DNA from: Cedecea davisae DSM 4568
GTDB lineage: Bacteria; Pseudomonadota; Gammaproteobacteria; Enterobacterales; Enterobacteriaceae
Reading direction: 5' to 3'
DNA: 64,000 bases
Assembly (NCBI RefSeq): GCF_000412335.2
Contig: NZ_KE161030.1
Location: 1,366,031 to 1,430,030, forward strand
Positions 18,540-27,952 of the stretch are shown here, in pieces; the stretch's first letter is position 1, and the number at the start of each line of letters is the position of its first letter. A program made the position numbers and the translations under genes. The notes beneath the pieces are model-generated. The model made no database searches, was not told the origin of the DNA, and was given only the letters and a program-made list of their open reading frames with translations.

Positions 18540-18818
18540 ACGATTTAAAAGAGCGGTGAATAATTATGGCAAGCAGGTTAAATCCAGTGGTCGGGCAATG
18601 ACGGTAGATATACAGGGTGTGAAGGCTGAATTTTATCCTTCAGAGTCGAAAGAGGTGAGCGGAAAATATGGATACAGTGCACTGGAAGAATTTACCACCC
18701 TTATGCGACCAGCTCGCGTGTATTGCAGGACGATGGACTCCGAAGCAAAGTCACACAACGCAGCATGATCAACGGTGTTCTTGTTGAGCGGCAGACCACG
18801 ACAGGAAGCGAACAATGA
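18532..18818 (+). pseudogene. Effector C-terminal remnant
   Basis: The frame from 18532 reads LDERFKRAVNNYGKQVKSSG then VDIQGVKAEFYP, matching the end of the 15004 effector (LDEMLKKELNRIGEQVKATG, then IEINGVKAEFYP). It is frameshifted near 18700; the other frame then gives PYATSSRVLQDDGLRSKVTQ and ends ERQTTTGSEQ with a stop at 18816-18818, exactly like the intact effector. Only the last ~95 codons survive and the toxin motifs are gone. It overlaps the second immunity gene by the same ATGATGA junction as the first pair. Confidence 0.9.
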
Positions 18819-19750
18819 TGACTCTGGAAAAGAAATACCCGATGAGCGATGAACAGGTACGGCGCAAGCTGTTCTGGCTGTTACAGCGGCTGAGCAGTTA
18901 CACTCTGTGGCAGCGTAAACGGGATGCCTGGGCGTATTTTACCCAGCAGTATGAGCAGGCGTTAAAAACCTGGCCAGAAGAGATAACGAAGGGGTTCCAC
19001 CCGAAGAGTATTATTCGAGCATATGATGCCCTGCGCCTTTACGATGAAGGATTACCGGAACTGGCCGTGGGCAACCGGCAGGTATGGCAAATGAATACAG
19101 GTGAGTTCGATCAACTTTTTCGCCCAGTGGATTTAATTGAATCTTATTTTTATCTACCCTGCCATGAGCATGGGGTACAGAGAGAACCTTATCCACCAAA
19201 AGTAGAGATCTTGAATAAATTACGTATTGCCGCAAGTTATTGGGGGGATAATTTACTTTACCCACCGCATGATAATGTCTGTAATTTTTTTGATGCCGCG
19301 TATCTATTGGACTCCGACAGCTATAATTATAACTTACATAAGCTATCTTATCCCATTTTTCCCAAAAACCTCCCGTCCGTTCCTGAGCGCAGCGATATCA
19401 TTATTAAAACCGATGACCCGGTGCCCTGCGACGGTATCTGGGAACCAGTCAAAATTCAGTATCATCATAAGCTGCTGGTAATTAAAAACGGTATCAGTGG
19501 GTTTAAAAATCTTGGGGCTTATAACTATTTTATTCGCGGAATGAATGCGCCTCGTCAGGTGTATTACGATGTATTAATTGAAAGTGATACAGAAATGCTT
19601 GTCACTGACGATCCCATTCGATACCGCGACGTTCACTGGCGTCTGGTCTGGGAAGATACTCGCTACTGTGACGGCATTATTCCGGATGAGTCAGAGTATT
19701 TTCTGGATGATGCTCCGGGTAAACGTATTACCTGTCAGACCGGATGCTGA
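18815..19750 (+). CDS. Second, truncated immunity-protein copy with divergent central region
   Basis: A 311-residue product, about 67 residues shorter than the 378-residue copy at 16554. The first ~308 nt are almost identical to the first copy. About 245 nt (19123-19367; residues ~104-185) differ at many positions (VDLIESYFYLPCHEHGVQ versus VSLIRTYFYWPCHSERGGQ). The sequence is then nearly identical again until RITCQTG, where it ends with Cys-stop at 19746-19750 instead of continuing into the CPHSGKW motif. The upstream junction with the effector remnant is conserved. It may be an orphan immunity gene retained against a rival's effector, or non-functional because the C-terminal motif is missing. 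Confidence 0.65.
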   Translation: MMTLEKKYPMSDEQVRRKLFWLLQRLSSYTLWQRKRDAWAYFTQQYEQALKTWPEEITKGFHPKSIIRAYDALRLYDEGLPELAVGNRQVWQMNTGEFDQLFRPVDLIESYFYLPCHEHGVQREPYPPKVEILNKLRIAASYWGDNLLYPPHDNVCNFFDAAYLLDSDSYNYNLHKLSYPIFPKNLPSVPERSDIIIKTDDPVPCDGIWEPVKIQYHHKLLVIKNGISGFKNLGAYNYFIRGMNAPRQVYYDVLIESDTEMLVTDDPIRYRDVHWRLVWEDTRYCDGIIPDESEYFLDDAPGKRITCQTGC

Positions 19751-20205
19751 TGAGACCATGATTTAGGCCAGTGTGTAGAAGAATAAATATTCCAGGCAGC
19801 AGTTGTGGGTTTCGGCGGTTTTATATTCCGAGGTGCGGCCTGTCATTTTGATTATCGGCAGTAATAATAGAATTTAAAAAATGGGAGTGGTGTGAGGCAG
19901 GCGAAGGATTGTGAACGCTTATTACGGAGTGATTTTCGAAGGCCGTCCTATGTCGTCGGGTCTGTGCTGCTTCAATTTTGATAATTTTAATTATTCCGTA
20001 AGGGTTCAGCGATAATTATGTCAGCAGAAACAAAATTTCTTAAAAAATTCAGGCCCGGCGTTCTTCTCCTTGTGCTTTTGAGAGCAGAAGCCAGGCTGAT
20101 ATTGCGGATTTTTTCCTGGAAATGATAAGTCGCGCTTCGTGTCAGCATTATTCCGTGCGTAGCCGGGAGATATCGCTATCTCCCGCTCTGCCCCTATAAA
20201 AGCAA
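19751..20205. other. Intergenic boundary between T6SS cluster and bcs operon
   Basis: About 455 bases without a convincing gene on either strand. It is where the + strand T6SS genes meet the 3' end of the - strand cellulose operon. A strong inverted repeat lies at 20164-20185, about 20 nt beyond the bcsZ stop. The rest shows no recognisable transposase, tRNA or attachment sequence. Confidence 0.6.
20164..20185 (-). terminator. Hairpin downstream of bcsZ
   Basis: CGGGAGATA at 20164-20172, loop TCGC, then the perfect complement TATCTCCCG at 20177-20185. It lies about 20 nt past the bcsZ stop, where the operon's transcript would end. There is no U-tract on the - strand after it, so it may protect the 3' end or be a weak or Rho-assisted terminator rather than a classic intrinsic one. 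Confidence 0.45.
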
Positions 20206-21249
20206 CTAAAAAACGACGGTCGAGCCGGAGTGAGCTGTGAGGTTTACTTCCATAGCAGCGGCTTTCGTCAGCAGCTTCAGGCTTGATGAATAGTAATCTT
20301 CCCCGACGTAACGCTTGTCCCAGTAATCTTCTCTTATACTTCCTACGGAAAAATCTCTTACCGCCTGCATCCCGCCCGGCAGCGGGTACTCGGCAACGGT
20401 GCCGGTGAAGACGTTGATCCACGCGGGCGCATTCCATTCCGGCTGTTTCTCCCAGAACGAGCTAAAGATGCGGTTCTGCGGCAAGTCTTTTTGATACCAG
20501 TTCAGGTAAAGCGGGATACGTACCGCGTCAAAGCCGAAACGAGCGGGCCAGTCGGTGGCGGGCTCAACCGTGCCGTCTTTATTGACCGTCACCCAGTCGA
20601 CAGGGAGGCGATGCTCGCCAAAGCGCATGGCATCGAGGAGCGTCAGCCCGTCGTCGATCATTTTTTGCCATTCCGCGCGATGGGAATAACTATAGAAGTC
20701 GCGCCAGGCCGGGAAGATAAAATAGGACGGGTTCAGGTTGATAAAATCTTTATGCGTAAAGCCTTCAACGCCGGGCAGCATAACGGTTTTTCCCGCCCAG
20801 TTAATTACCGCATGTGAAAGCAGTGCGCGCTGGATCCCTAAAGAGGCGTCGATATAACGCTTTTCGTTCCAGCGGTTACCGGCGCGCAGCAGCGCCCAGC
20901 CGATCAGCATATCGCCATCCGTCGCGTCGTTACGATCGTTAACCTGATGCTTTGCCGGATCGTAACGCCATGAAAACAGGCCGATATCCTCCCGGTATAA
21001 ATTTTTATGCGTCCAGTTCCAGAGACTGTCGAAAGTAGCGCGATCGCCGTTGATCTCGGCGAGCAGCATGCCGTAGCCTTGCCCTTCGGAATGGCTGATT
21101 TGCTGGTTGCCGCTATCGATAACGCGTCCCTGGTCAATAAAGCGCTGTTTATAAGATTGCCAGTTTTCAACGTTTTGCGACGCAATGCTCTGCGCGCTGA
21201 AAAATAGCATTAACATGCTAACTCCCGACCAAAGCCATTTGATATTCAC
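20206..21249 (-). CDS. bcsZ: Periplasmic endo-1,4-beta-glucanase BcsZ (GH8)
   Basis: A 347-residue protein from a GTG start placed 1 nt after the bcsD stop, with GAGGGGAAG as ribosome-binding site. It has a signal peptide (LWSGVSMLMLFFSAQSIAS) and glycoside hydrolase family 8 features: SEGQGYGMLLA (general-acid Glu) and NDATDGDMLIGWALL (the Asp region), then LNPSYFIFPAW. BcsZ trims nascent cellulose in the periplasm and is needed for proper cellulose export. It is slightly shorter than the E. coli protein (about 368). It is last in the bcs operon here, after bcsD. Confidence 0.95.
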   Translation of the reverse strand: MNIKWLWSGVSMLMLFFSAQSIASQNVENWQSYKQRFIDQGRVIDSGNQQISHSEGQGYGMLLAEINGDRATFDSLWNWTHKNLYREDIGLFSWRYDPAKHQVNDRNDATDGDMLIGWALLRAGNRWNEKRYIDASLGIQRALLSHAVINWAGKTVMLPGVEGFTHKDFINLNPSYFIFPAWRDFYSYSHRAEWQKMIDDGLTLLDAMRFGEHRLPVDWVTVNKDGTVEPATDWPARFGFDAVRIPLYLNWYQKDLPQNRIFSSFWEKQPEWNAPAWINVFTGTVAEYPLPGGMQAVRDFSVGSIREDYWDKRYVGEDYYSSSLKLLTKAAAMEVNLTAHSGSTVVF

Positions 21250-21250
21250 T

Positions 21251-21721
21251 TCACTTCCCCTCTGTCTGGTAACGAAAATTCAGAGCCTCCGGGCTTTGTC
21301 CCGTCAGGCAAAAAAACATCTCTTCTGTGCCGCCCAGCGCCCGGAGCCACTCGCTCCAGCATCCTTCCATCAGGGATGAAAAGCCGTTTGCCCAGGCCGA
21401 TAAATTGTCCTCCTGCCCGGCATGTGGCCAGGCGAGATGAGTCACTTCCAGGCCGCGATCATCGGCCGCAATTTGCACCATGCCCCAGTTAAACTGCGCC
21501 AGCAGGTTATTGGCCCCGTCTTCCAGATCGCCAAGCGTTTCGCCGGGCGGGAGCGGGAACTGGCGCGCCAGCTGTGCTCCCGTGCGGTGCAGGAATGCGT
21601 GCCCTTCATCACGGCTGGCTACCGCAAGAATGCTGGTGCAGAGCAGGGCGCTAAGATCCTGCCAGCCGGGCTGATACTGCTGCCGGCGGCAGTAGTCGGC
21701 GAGTGTGTCAGTTATGCTCAT
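21251..21721 (-). CDS. bcsD: Cellulose synthase subunit BcsD
   Basis: A 156-residue protein of the BcsD family (YQPGWQDLSALLCTSI, then GETLGDLEDGANNLLAQFNWG, ending LTGQSPEALNFRYQ). BcsD is a periplasmic octameric ring known from Komagataeibacter and some enterobacteria that helps order glucan chains during export. Its presence defines this as a bcsD-containing (type I) cellulose operon, unlike the E. coli bcsEFG type. It sits 8 nt after the bcsC stop and 1 nt before bcsZ. Confidence 0.9.
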   Translation of the reverse strand: MSITDTLADYCRRQQYQPGWQDLSALLCTSILAVASRDEGHAFLHRTGAQLARQFPLPPGETLGDLEDGANNLLAQFNWGMVQIAADDRGLEVTHLAWPHAGQEDNLSAWANGFSSLMEGCWSEWLRALGGTEEMFFCLTGQSPEALNFRYQTEGK

Positions 21722-21729
21722 GATCTGCC

Positions 21730-24700
21730 TTATTGGTTATCCAGTAAGTATTTGAAATAAATCAGGGCGTTGGCCTCCGAATACTCTCCGGCCGTGTCGT
21801 AGCTAAGCTTGCCGCCAACCGCCATCTGCGGATTGAGTTTGTAATTGCCCTGAAGCTTGAGGTTGTAGCTCACTCCGGTGGAGGTTTTGGCGGCGTAGTG
21901 GGACTCGCGCCCAAAACCGGCATCAACCAGCCAGTCGAGGTTGTTCTGCCATTCTGATTCGGTTGGGAAGTAATCGCTTTGCTTCTGGGAGTAGGCCTGG
22001 TAGCCCACCGAGCCGGAAAGTTTGTAATTCCAGTTCCCCGCATTGCGGCTGTATTCCACCGGCAGCGATACGCTGATGTAGTTTTGCGGGCTGAAGTAGC
22101 CGCCCTGGCCGAAGCTAAAGTTGCCGAGGTTTTTCGCGAAGTTCATATAGTCGGTATTCACGCCGATTTTCACTTCCCGGTCTTCGGCGTGCAGCGGTCG
22201 GTAATAGAACCCGGCGTTGCCGAGCACGGCCTGGTTTTCAGGCACGTTTTGTCCCTGATATTGATAGAACGAGCCGCCGCCATAGGCTCCGGCGTCGCCG
22301 TTGTCATAATTCACGCTAAGGCCGCCGCCGCTTTTCACTACGGCCCCCCAGTTTTTACCGCTGTATTTATCTTTGGTGCCAACGTAGGAGAGCAGGCTAT
22401 CGGTCACGGCGCGGCGTTCGGCGTTCAGCGTTAACTGGGTATTTCCGGCAACGGTTGGCGACCAGCGCAGCCCGCCAACAAGGTTGTGTGAACCCTGGCC
22501 GAGCGGCGTGGTACCGATGTCGGCCTGGTACTGGTCGCCGGTTAACGCGAGGGAAAGCTCTGCTCCGCTTCGGCGCTGTTCGCCGCTGGAGCCTGCGGCA
22601 TAGTCGTCAGGGCCGAAGGTATGCGGCTGAATAACCTGCTGCTGCGCAAGGTTGAAGGCGTCCTGAGCATCGGTTTCATCGCGCATCGCGATTTCGCACG
22701 CGGAAGAAGTCGGATCCTGGCACGCTTTAATCCGGGCGTTGGATTTGTCCGCCAGCGCTTTACGTGCCGCGTCGGCGGCGGCGGTGGAATCTGCGGCCGA
22801 TTTCTGTGACGCCTGGGTTGCCTGCCAGGCTGCGGTGGCCTGCTGTAGCGCCCCCGAACCGAAGCGGTTGCTCGCCTGGCCGGAAGTGCTGCCCGCATTA
22901 AGCATCACAGGCGTTATGGAAAACTTCAGCCGGGACTCGCTAAACGGTACGGTAGAAAAAGCCAGCGAAGTTTTGGTTTCGCTCAGACCGCCCAGCCCGT
23001 CCTCGCCGTCCCGCTCGCGCAGGCTTAAAGAGGTTTCGACCCAGGAGGCCAGTTTTTCGCGTGTTTCATCGAGCAGTTTGCTAACCTGGGCAATAAGCTG
23101 AGGTTTCTGGCTCGAAGAGCCCGCGCCTGCTAACGAAGCTGCGGTCTGCCACGGTAGCGCCGTTGACTCCTGCACATCATCTACAAACGGATTATCCGCA
23201 ATGTCTAACCCGCCAACCGTTGCCGTGCTTCCGGCGCGGGTGATGCCCAGCAACTGTTGTTTTGCCTGCCGCAGCAGCGTGAGCGCCTGGCGTGCCTCGC
23301 CGTTACCGCGCGCAACACGAGCGGCAAGGAATAAATTTTCGGGAGAGTTTTTGTCGTCCAGCTCGCTTAAAAGCTTACCGGCCTGCGGATTGTCGCCAGA
23401 GGCTAATGCCAGATTGATAGCCCCGGTCAGCGCATCCTGGTTATGTGGCTCCTGAGAAAGAACATATTGATAGACGCTGCGGGACTCTTTGAACATCTTC
23501 CCGGACTGATAAACACGCGCCATGGCGAGCATCAGAGCTTTGTTATGCGGGTCATCATGCAGCTTAACGATTAGCGTGTCGTAGGCCTGCGCGTACCGGC
23601 CCCGCTCGCGGAGCTTATCCGCCTCGTTGATAATGCTGCCCAGTTTAATTTCGGCAATTTCACGCGGTGAGCTTTTCGCCAGCAGGACGGGGTTTGCCAG
23701 CAGGGCATCCGCTTCGTTAGTTAGCCCGGCCTTATAAAGGCTTGCAGCCAGATGCCCGGCATCTGCCGGGGAAACCGTATCCGCATTGCTGAGCGGGAGC
23801 AGCAGGTTTTTTGCGCCGGCATTGTCGCCTCCGGCAATCAGTTTGTCCGCATTGGCAAGATCCAGATTAAAGGCGGCGCGGCGGCGCAGGGCGCTGATGT
23901 CTTTGTTCCACTGGCCGCGCGGGATGCGGTTGATCGCCGCGATAGCCTGGCTCCACTGTTTATTTTCCCCGCGATAAAGAGCGGCAACGTAAAGTTCGTC
24001 TTTGCGCGGGCTTTGTTCCATAGGGGCGATAAGTCGGGCGGCCTGACCCTCGTCACCCTGTTTTAGCAGCACCCGGGCAAGATCGAGCCTGACCCAAGCG
24101 TTTGACGGTTGCTTTTGCATCGCGCCGCGCAGCAGCCGTTCTGCCTGCAAGGCGTCTCCTGCGTCGAGCGCCTGCGCCGCCTGCCGACGAATCGGGTCAA
24201 CGCTAACCGGCTGGCCGCTGGCAACTTTGGCCCGGAAGGCGGGAGGCAGGGTCTGGAGCAGCTTCGCCGCTTCATCGGTTTTATGCTGCTGGGTTAATAC
24301 ATAGTAAAGCGCCTGCTGCACTTCCGTGGACGGCGTTTGAGCCTTGAGGGTGCGGTAAGCCTGCTCCGCCTCCGGCAGGTCACCTTTGCGGCGCAACACG
24401 TCCGCACGGAACAAATTCACCGCCAGGTTTTCGTCCCCGGAGCTGTTGAGTAAAGGCTCGCTTGCGGCCAGCGCTTCGTTCCAGTTGCCCCTTGCGGCCT
24501 GCGTTTTTGCCGTGCTCAGGGCGGCGTAGAAGCTCGCTTTCTCCGCAAGGCTCGCCCATTTTCCCTGGTCTGCGCCGGGCCGGGAGGCGGCGCGTTTTAA
24601 ATAATCATGAGCTTCGGCGAATTGTTCTTTGCGCATGGCGATAATGCCGAGACCGCCCAGCGCGCTGCTGTTATCCGGGTCGGCGTTCAGCGCCTGTCGG

Positions 24701-25557
24701 AAGGCTTTATCCGCGCCGCTAAGATTGCCTTTTTCCACTGTCCGGTAGCCTTCGGAGACAGTGCTTCCGGTGACGTTGCTGGAATAGTGCGCTTCTACTT
24801 CTGCGTCGTTAGGGTGATTTTGTTGCCAGGCTTCGAACAGCGGGCGGTCGTCCGCACGAGGATGCAGCCATAGCAGCGCCTGCCGTAGATCCTTTGCCGC
24901 TTCGGGCGTGGAGGGCGAAAGCGTTGCCAGCAATGCAATCCCTTCGCGGCGGCTCTCTTCCTGCCAGGTCAGCATTTTGCCTAACGCAAGCGTCGTTGCG
25001 GCATCCCGTGGGCTTTGCTGGTGGCGCTCAGTCAGGGCGGTAATCGCCTGTTCGCGGCGTTCCGGGATGGCGGCCAGCGTCTGGTAATACTCGCTGGCGA
25101 GCGAAGCCGCAGGTTCACCTTTAATAAACAGTTCTTCATAGACTTTGACCGCGGCGGCCGGGTTGCCGCTTTTGACAAGTCGTCTTGCCTGAGCCAGGCG
25201 GCCTGGCGCAATCGCCGAGGTTGCCACTTCACCCTCAAGCTGCTGGATTTTGGCACCGTCCGGGCTGGCCTTACGCAGCTTTGCCTTCCACGCTTGTGCT
25301 TCCTCTTTTTTCCCCTGCTGCAAAGCGTAAAGCGACAGCAGATAGAGCGCGTCCGGGTTGTTGGGTTCAACGCTAAGAATTTTTTTTAGCGCGCTTTGCG
25401 CATCTTCCGGGTGATTGCGCTCGTGCCAGAACTGCGCCTGGGCAAACAATTGCTCCAGCACGCCCTGGGCGCTAAAGCTTGAGAAGGGAAGCGCCAGCAG
25501 GAACAGGCTGCTTAACCCAAAAGCCGGTAAGGGTTTATTAATTTTTTTGTTTTTCAT
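21730..25557 (-). CDS. bcsC: Cellulose export porin/TPR protein BcsC
   Basis: ATG 25557 (MKNKKINKPLPAFGLSSLFL) is preferred because a signal peptide follows directly and it starts 4 nt after the bcsB stop; this gives 1,275 residues. A long array of TPR helices (e.g. PDNSSALGGLGIIAMRKEQF; PSNAWVRLDLARVLLKQGD) occupies roughly residues 35-800 and scaffolds the periplasm. The C-terminal ~330 residues form the outer-membrane beta-barrel (begins near YQADIGTTPLG, ends YLDNQ). Between them an Ala-rich, probably coiled-coil segment of ~60 residues (QATQASQKSAADSTAAADAA, then ACQDPTSSACEIA with two Cys) has no counterpart in the E. coli protein as I remember it. Confidence 0.93.
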   Translation of the reverse strand: MKNKKINKPLPAFGLSSLFLLALPFSSFSAQGVLEQLFAQAQFWHERNHPEDAQSALKKILSVEPNNPDALYLLSLYALQQGKKEEAQAWKAKLRKASPDGAKIQQLEGEVATSAIAPGRLAQARRLVKSGNPAAAVKVYEELFIKGEPAASLASEYYQTLAAIPERREQAITALTERHQQSPRDAATTLALGKMLTWQEESRREGIALLATLSPSTPEAAKDLRQALLWLHPRADDRPLFEAWQQNHPNDAEVEAHYSSNVTGSTVSEGYRTVEKGNLSGADKAFRQALNADPDNSSALGGLGIIAMRKEQFAEAHDYLKRAASRPGADQGKWASLAEKASFYAALSTAKTQAARGNWNEALAASEPLLNSSGDENLAVNLFRADVLRRKGDLPEAEQAYRTLKAQTPSTEVQQALYYVLTQQHKTDEAAKLLQTLPPAFRAKVASGQPVSVDPIRRQAAQALDAGDALQAERLLRGAMQKQPSNAWVRLDLARVLLKQGDEGQAARLIAPMEQSPRKDELYVAALYRGENKQWSQAIAAINRIPRGQWNKDISALRRRAAFNLDLANADKLIAGGDNAGAKNLLLPLSNADTVSPADAGHLAASLYKAGLTNEADALLANPVLLAKSSPREIAEIKLGSIINEADKLRERGRYAQAYDTLIVKLHDDPHNKALMLAMARVYQSGKMFKESRSVYQYVLSQEPHNQDALTGAINLALASGDNPQAGKLLSELDDKNSPENLFLAARVARGNGEARQALTLLRQAKQQLLGITRAGSTATVGGLDIADNPFVDDVQESTALPWQTAASLAGAGSSSQKPQLIAQVSKLLDETREKLASWVETSLSLRERDGEDGLGGLSETKTSLAFSTVPFSESRLKFSITPVMLNAGSTSGQASNRFGSGALQQATAAWQATQASQKSAADSTAAADAARKALADKSNARIKACQDPTSSACEIAMRDETDAQDAFNLAQQQVIQPHTFGPDDYAAGSSGEQRRSGAELSLALTGDQYQADIGTTPLGQGSHNLVGGLRWSPTVAGNTQLTLNAERRAVTDSLLSYVGTKDKYSGKNWGAVVKSGGGLSVNYDNGDAGAYGGGSFYQYQGQNVPENQAVLGNAGFYYRPLHAEDREVKIGVNTDYMNFAKNLGNFSFGQGGYFSPQNYISVSLPVEYSRNAGNWNYKLSGSVGYQAYSQKQSDYFPTESEWQNNLDWLVDAGFGRESHYAAKTSTGVSYNLKLQGNYKLNPQMAVGGKLSYDTAGEYSEANALIYFKYLLDNQ

Positions 25558-25561
25558 TTGC

Positions 25562-27952
25562 TTATCTGTCGCCGCCGTTACGGCGCTGGCCGATATAGTT
25601 CGCAAGGCGTTTTGCCGCCTGGTTGCTCAGGTAGAAGTAGAGGGAAAGCCCCAAAAGCGCCGCCAGCAGGGCGCACATCAGCCCCAAAACCAGGAAATGC
25701 TGGCTGGCATACCAGAAAATTTGCAAATACCACGGCATTTGCCCGGAAACGTAATGGTCGCCAATGTGCCAGCTGTGCACGCCGTCGCTTTTGCTGATAA
25801 GGGCGAGGTCGCCGCGAATGGCGGCGTTCACCGCCGGTTTGCGCAGATCGTCCGGGAGCTGAGCCAACTGCTCGTCTCCCGTGGCCGTAGCGAGGATAAC
25901 GCTGCGCTTCGACGCCCACGGGGAGCTGAAGCTAACGAACCCTCGCCAGTCGGCGGCCGAAGCCAGATAGCGCGAAGCGGCTTTGCTTTGCCGGTGCCAG
26001 TCGCCGAGCAGGAAAGCTTTGGCTTGCTGCAAGTAGTCGAGCTGGCGTAACTCAAGCTGGCCTTCCTGGAAGGCAAAGGGGCTTTGGGCGAACAGCGACT
26101 GAATGAAAGCCTGCTGCTGAAGCGTGGCTATCGCCAGCACGTCTTTGTTCTGCAAGGATTGTCCGGCGTGTTGCGGCGCATCGTCGCCCAGCAGAACCCG
26201 GGCACCGTGAGAGGTCACGCCGGTTGCATTTCCCTGGCGGGCCATGAGCGTCATCAGCGTGCTTATCTCGGTCGCATCCGGGTGGGAAGGCATCAGCACC
26301 AGCGTTTGGGAAAGATCGGCCTGGCGTGAGAAGGGGAAGCCCGCGCCGACGAAATACGAAAGATTCGGCAGCTCGCTGAAGTGCCAGCTGTGGCTAAGAT
26401 CGAGAGTCGAGTCAGGATCAATCGAGCTTTTCATACTGGTGTCGTTCAGCACCTGACAGGGCGCTTCTTTTTTTGCTTTGACGGCAAAATAGAATTCGAA
26501 TTGGTTATCGCCATAGATTTGCCAGGGCTGAATATGCAGCGTTTTCTGCTCCTGGCGCGTGTCGCCGCCCATCAGGTGCCAGAGGCGCTCGACCGCGCCG
26601 CTGCTGTTCACCGGCAGGTTGCGCAGAAAGCGGCCATTCAGCGAGACGCCGAGCGCGGAGGTGTCTTCATCTACCCAGCTATTGGTCGGGAAACGGTAGC
26701 CGAGGCGAAGGGGGAGGGTATCGCCGTCCCACATAAACAGATCCGGCGCGGTGCGAAACGCCACGCGAATCGTTTCGTGGCTCAGACCGTGAACGTTGAA
26801 CCGCGCTTCGTCTTTAAGCAGTTCACCCAGCGCCACCGGGTGGTGAGTATCGAGCCAGCGCGGCGCGTCATAGGCCTGGCGCTGAGGGATGCGCTGCGCC
26901 GGAATGGCACTAAGCTTCGCGCCCTCCGGTAGCTTGCCGTGTGTCAGCCCGTAGGCCGCGCGTTGCAGTTCATCCGGGGTCTGCCCGCTGACTACCAGCA
27001 GCTTGTACACCGGATTAAGCGGGTTATTGGTTATCCAGAGCGAAGCCCCTTTTTCCTGCGGGATTTGCAGCGTGCCGATGGACTCGCCGGGATGAGCAAA
27101 GACGATGGCGTTGCTCATCGGCAGTTCGCCCAGGCTTACGGGCAGGTTGATGTCTTTATAGTCGGCATGGTAGCCGAGGAACGAGCTGACGGTTGCCGCC
27201 GCGCTTAAAATGTCCTGCCCTGGCGTGCGGGTGAAAACCATGGCGACCTGCTGCCTGCCCATTTCCAGCGGGTCGATAAACGGCCACGGGAAGCGGGAAA
27301 GGTCCGGCGCGGTGTCCAGGCGCAGGCCCTGATAGTCAATTCTGCTGTCGGGCTGGATGGTCAATTGGTAGCGTTTTTCGCTATCGACTTCGCACTGCAA
27401 CGTTTTTGCGTTTTCCAGCGTCACGCTCAGGTTATTGGTGGCAACCAGCATCGGGGCGGGAATATCCAGGCTAAAAGAGGTTGTCTCGTCGCTGGCCTGG
27501 CTCAGGGGGAGCTGCGCCAGCGGCTGGCCGTTGAGCATCACGTTGAGATAGTGCTGCCCGTCGACCAGGGCGGAGGAGACGTTTATTTTCAGCAGAAACT
27601 GAGCTTTGACCACCACGCGGTCGCCGGGCAGAGTAAAGGTAAACCCGCTCTGTGGCTGGTGGCCGTCCAGGCGTAGCCCGTCGGAAATTCCTGCATCTTT
27701 CAGGCTCAGGCTGCCGTTAACCTCAGGTTGAGCCTCCGGGACGGTTAAGGGCTCATCGGTAGTGAAAACCTCACCCGTGCTCTGCGGTACTTCAGTTTCA
27801 GGCTGAACGGGCGTTTTATCCGGTATGGTTTCGGCCGGGCGCGGCATCTGCAATGTTTCAGGCAGGTCAAAAGCGGGAGCTTCGGCACTGCACAGCCCGC
27901 TTAGCAAGACGAACAGCAGGGCTTTGCCGCGCGTTGAAGAGATAAGATTCAT
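25562..27952 (-). CDS. bcsB: Cellulose synthase periplasmic subunit BcsB
   Basis: A 796-residue protein with an N-terminal signal (GKALLFVLLSGLCSAEA), a Pro-rich linker, two carbohydrate-binding/flavodoxin-like halves (DYQGLRLDTAPDLSRFPWPF; HPVALGELLKDEARFNVHGL), and a single C-terminal membrane anchor (FLVLGLMCALLAALLGLSLYF). BcsB is membrane-tethered in the periplasm and guides the glucan leaving BcsA. Its ATG overlaps the bcsA stop (ATGA), ensuring balanced synthesis of the BcsA-BcsB complex. Confidence 0.95.
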   Translation of the reverse strand: MNLISSTRGKALLFVLLSGLCSAEAPAFDLPETLQMPRPAETIPDKTPVQPETEVPQSTGEVFTTDEPLTVPEAQPEVNGSLSLKDAGISDGLRLDGHQPQSGFTFTLPGDRVVVKAQFLLKINVSSALVDGQHYLNVMLNGQPLAQLPLSQASDETTSFSLDIPAPMLVATNNLSVTLENAKTLQCEVDSEKRYQLTIQPDSRIDYQGLRLDTAPDLSRFPWPFIDPLEMGRQQVAMVFTRTPGQDILSAAATVSSFLGYHADYKDINLPVSLGELPMSNAIVFAHPGESIGTLQIPQEKGASLWITNNPLNPVYKLLVVSGQTPDELQRAAYGLTHGKLPEGAKLSAIPAQRIPQRQAYDAPRWLDTHHPVALGELLKDEARFNVHGLSHETIRVAFRTAPDLFMWDGDTLPLRLGYRFPTNSWVDEDTSALGVSLNGRFLRNLPVNSSGAVERLWHLMGGDTRQEQKTLHIQPWQIYGDNQFEFYFAVKAKKEAPCQVLNDTSMKSSIDPDSTLDLSHSWHFSELPNLSYFVGAGFPFSRQADLSQTLVLMPSHPDATEISTLMTLMARQGNATGVTSHGARVLLGDDAPQHAGQSLQNKDVLAIATLQQQAFIQSLFAQSPFAFQEGQLELRQLDYLQQAKAFLLGDWHRQSKAASRYLASAADWRGFVSFSSPWASKRSVILATATGDEQLAQLPDDLRKPAVNAAIRGDLALISKSDGVHSWHIGDHYVSGQMPWYLQIFWYASQHFLVLGLMCALLAALLGLSLYFYLSNQAAKRLANYIGQRRNGGDR

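Noticed and set aside
17690-19750. Insertion sequence or Rhs element as cause of the rearranged block
   Set aside because: No transposase, terminal repeats or YD-repeats were found; the pieces match the neighbouring vgrG, effector and immunity genes in order, so duplication plus deletion explains them.
20021-20437. 138-residue - strand ORF overlapping the end of bcsZ
   Set aside because: Out of frame with bcsZ, overlapping a good gene, low-complexity basic composition and no ribosome-binding site.
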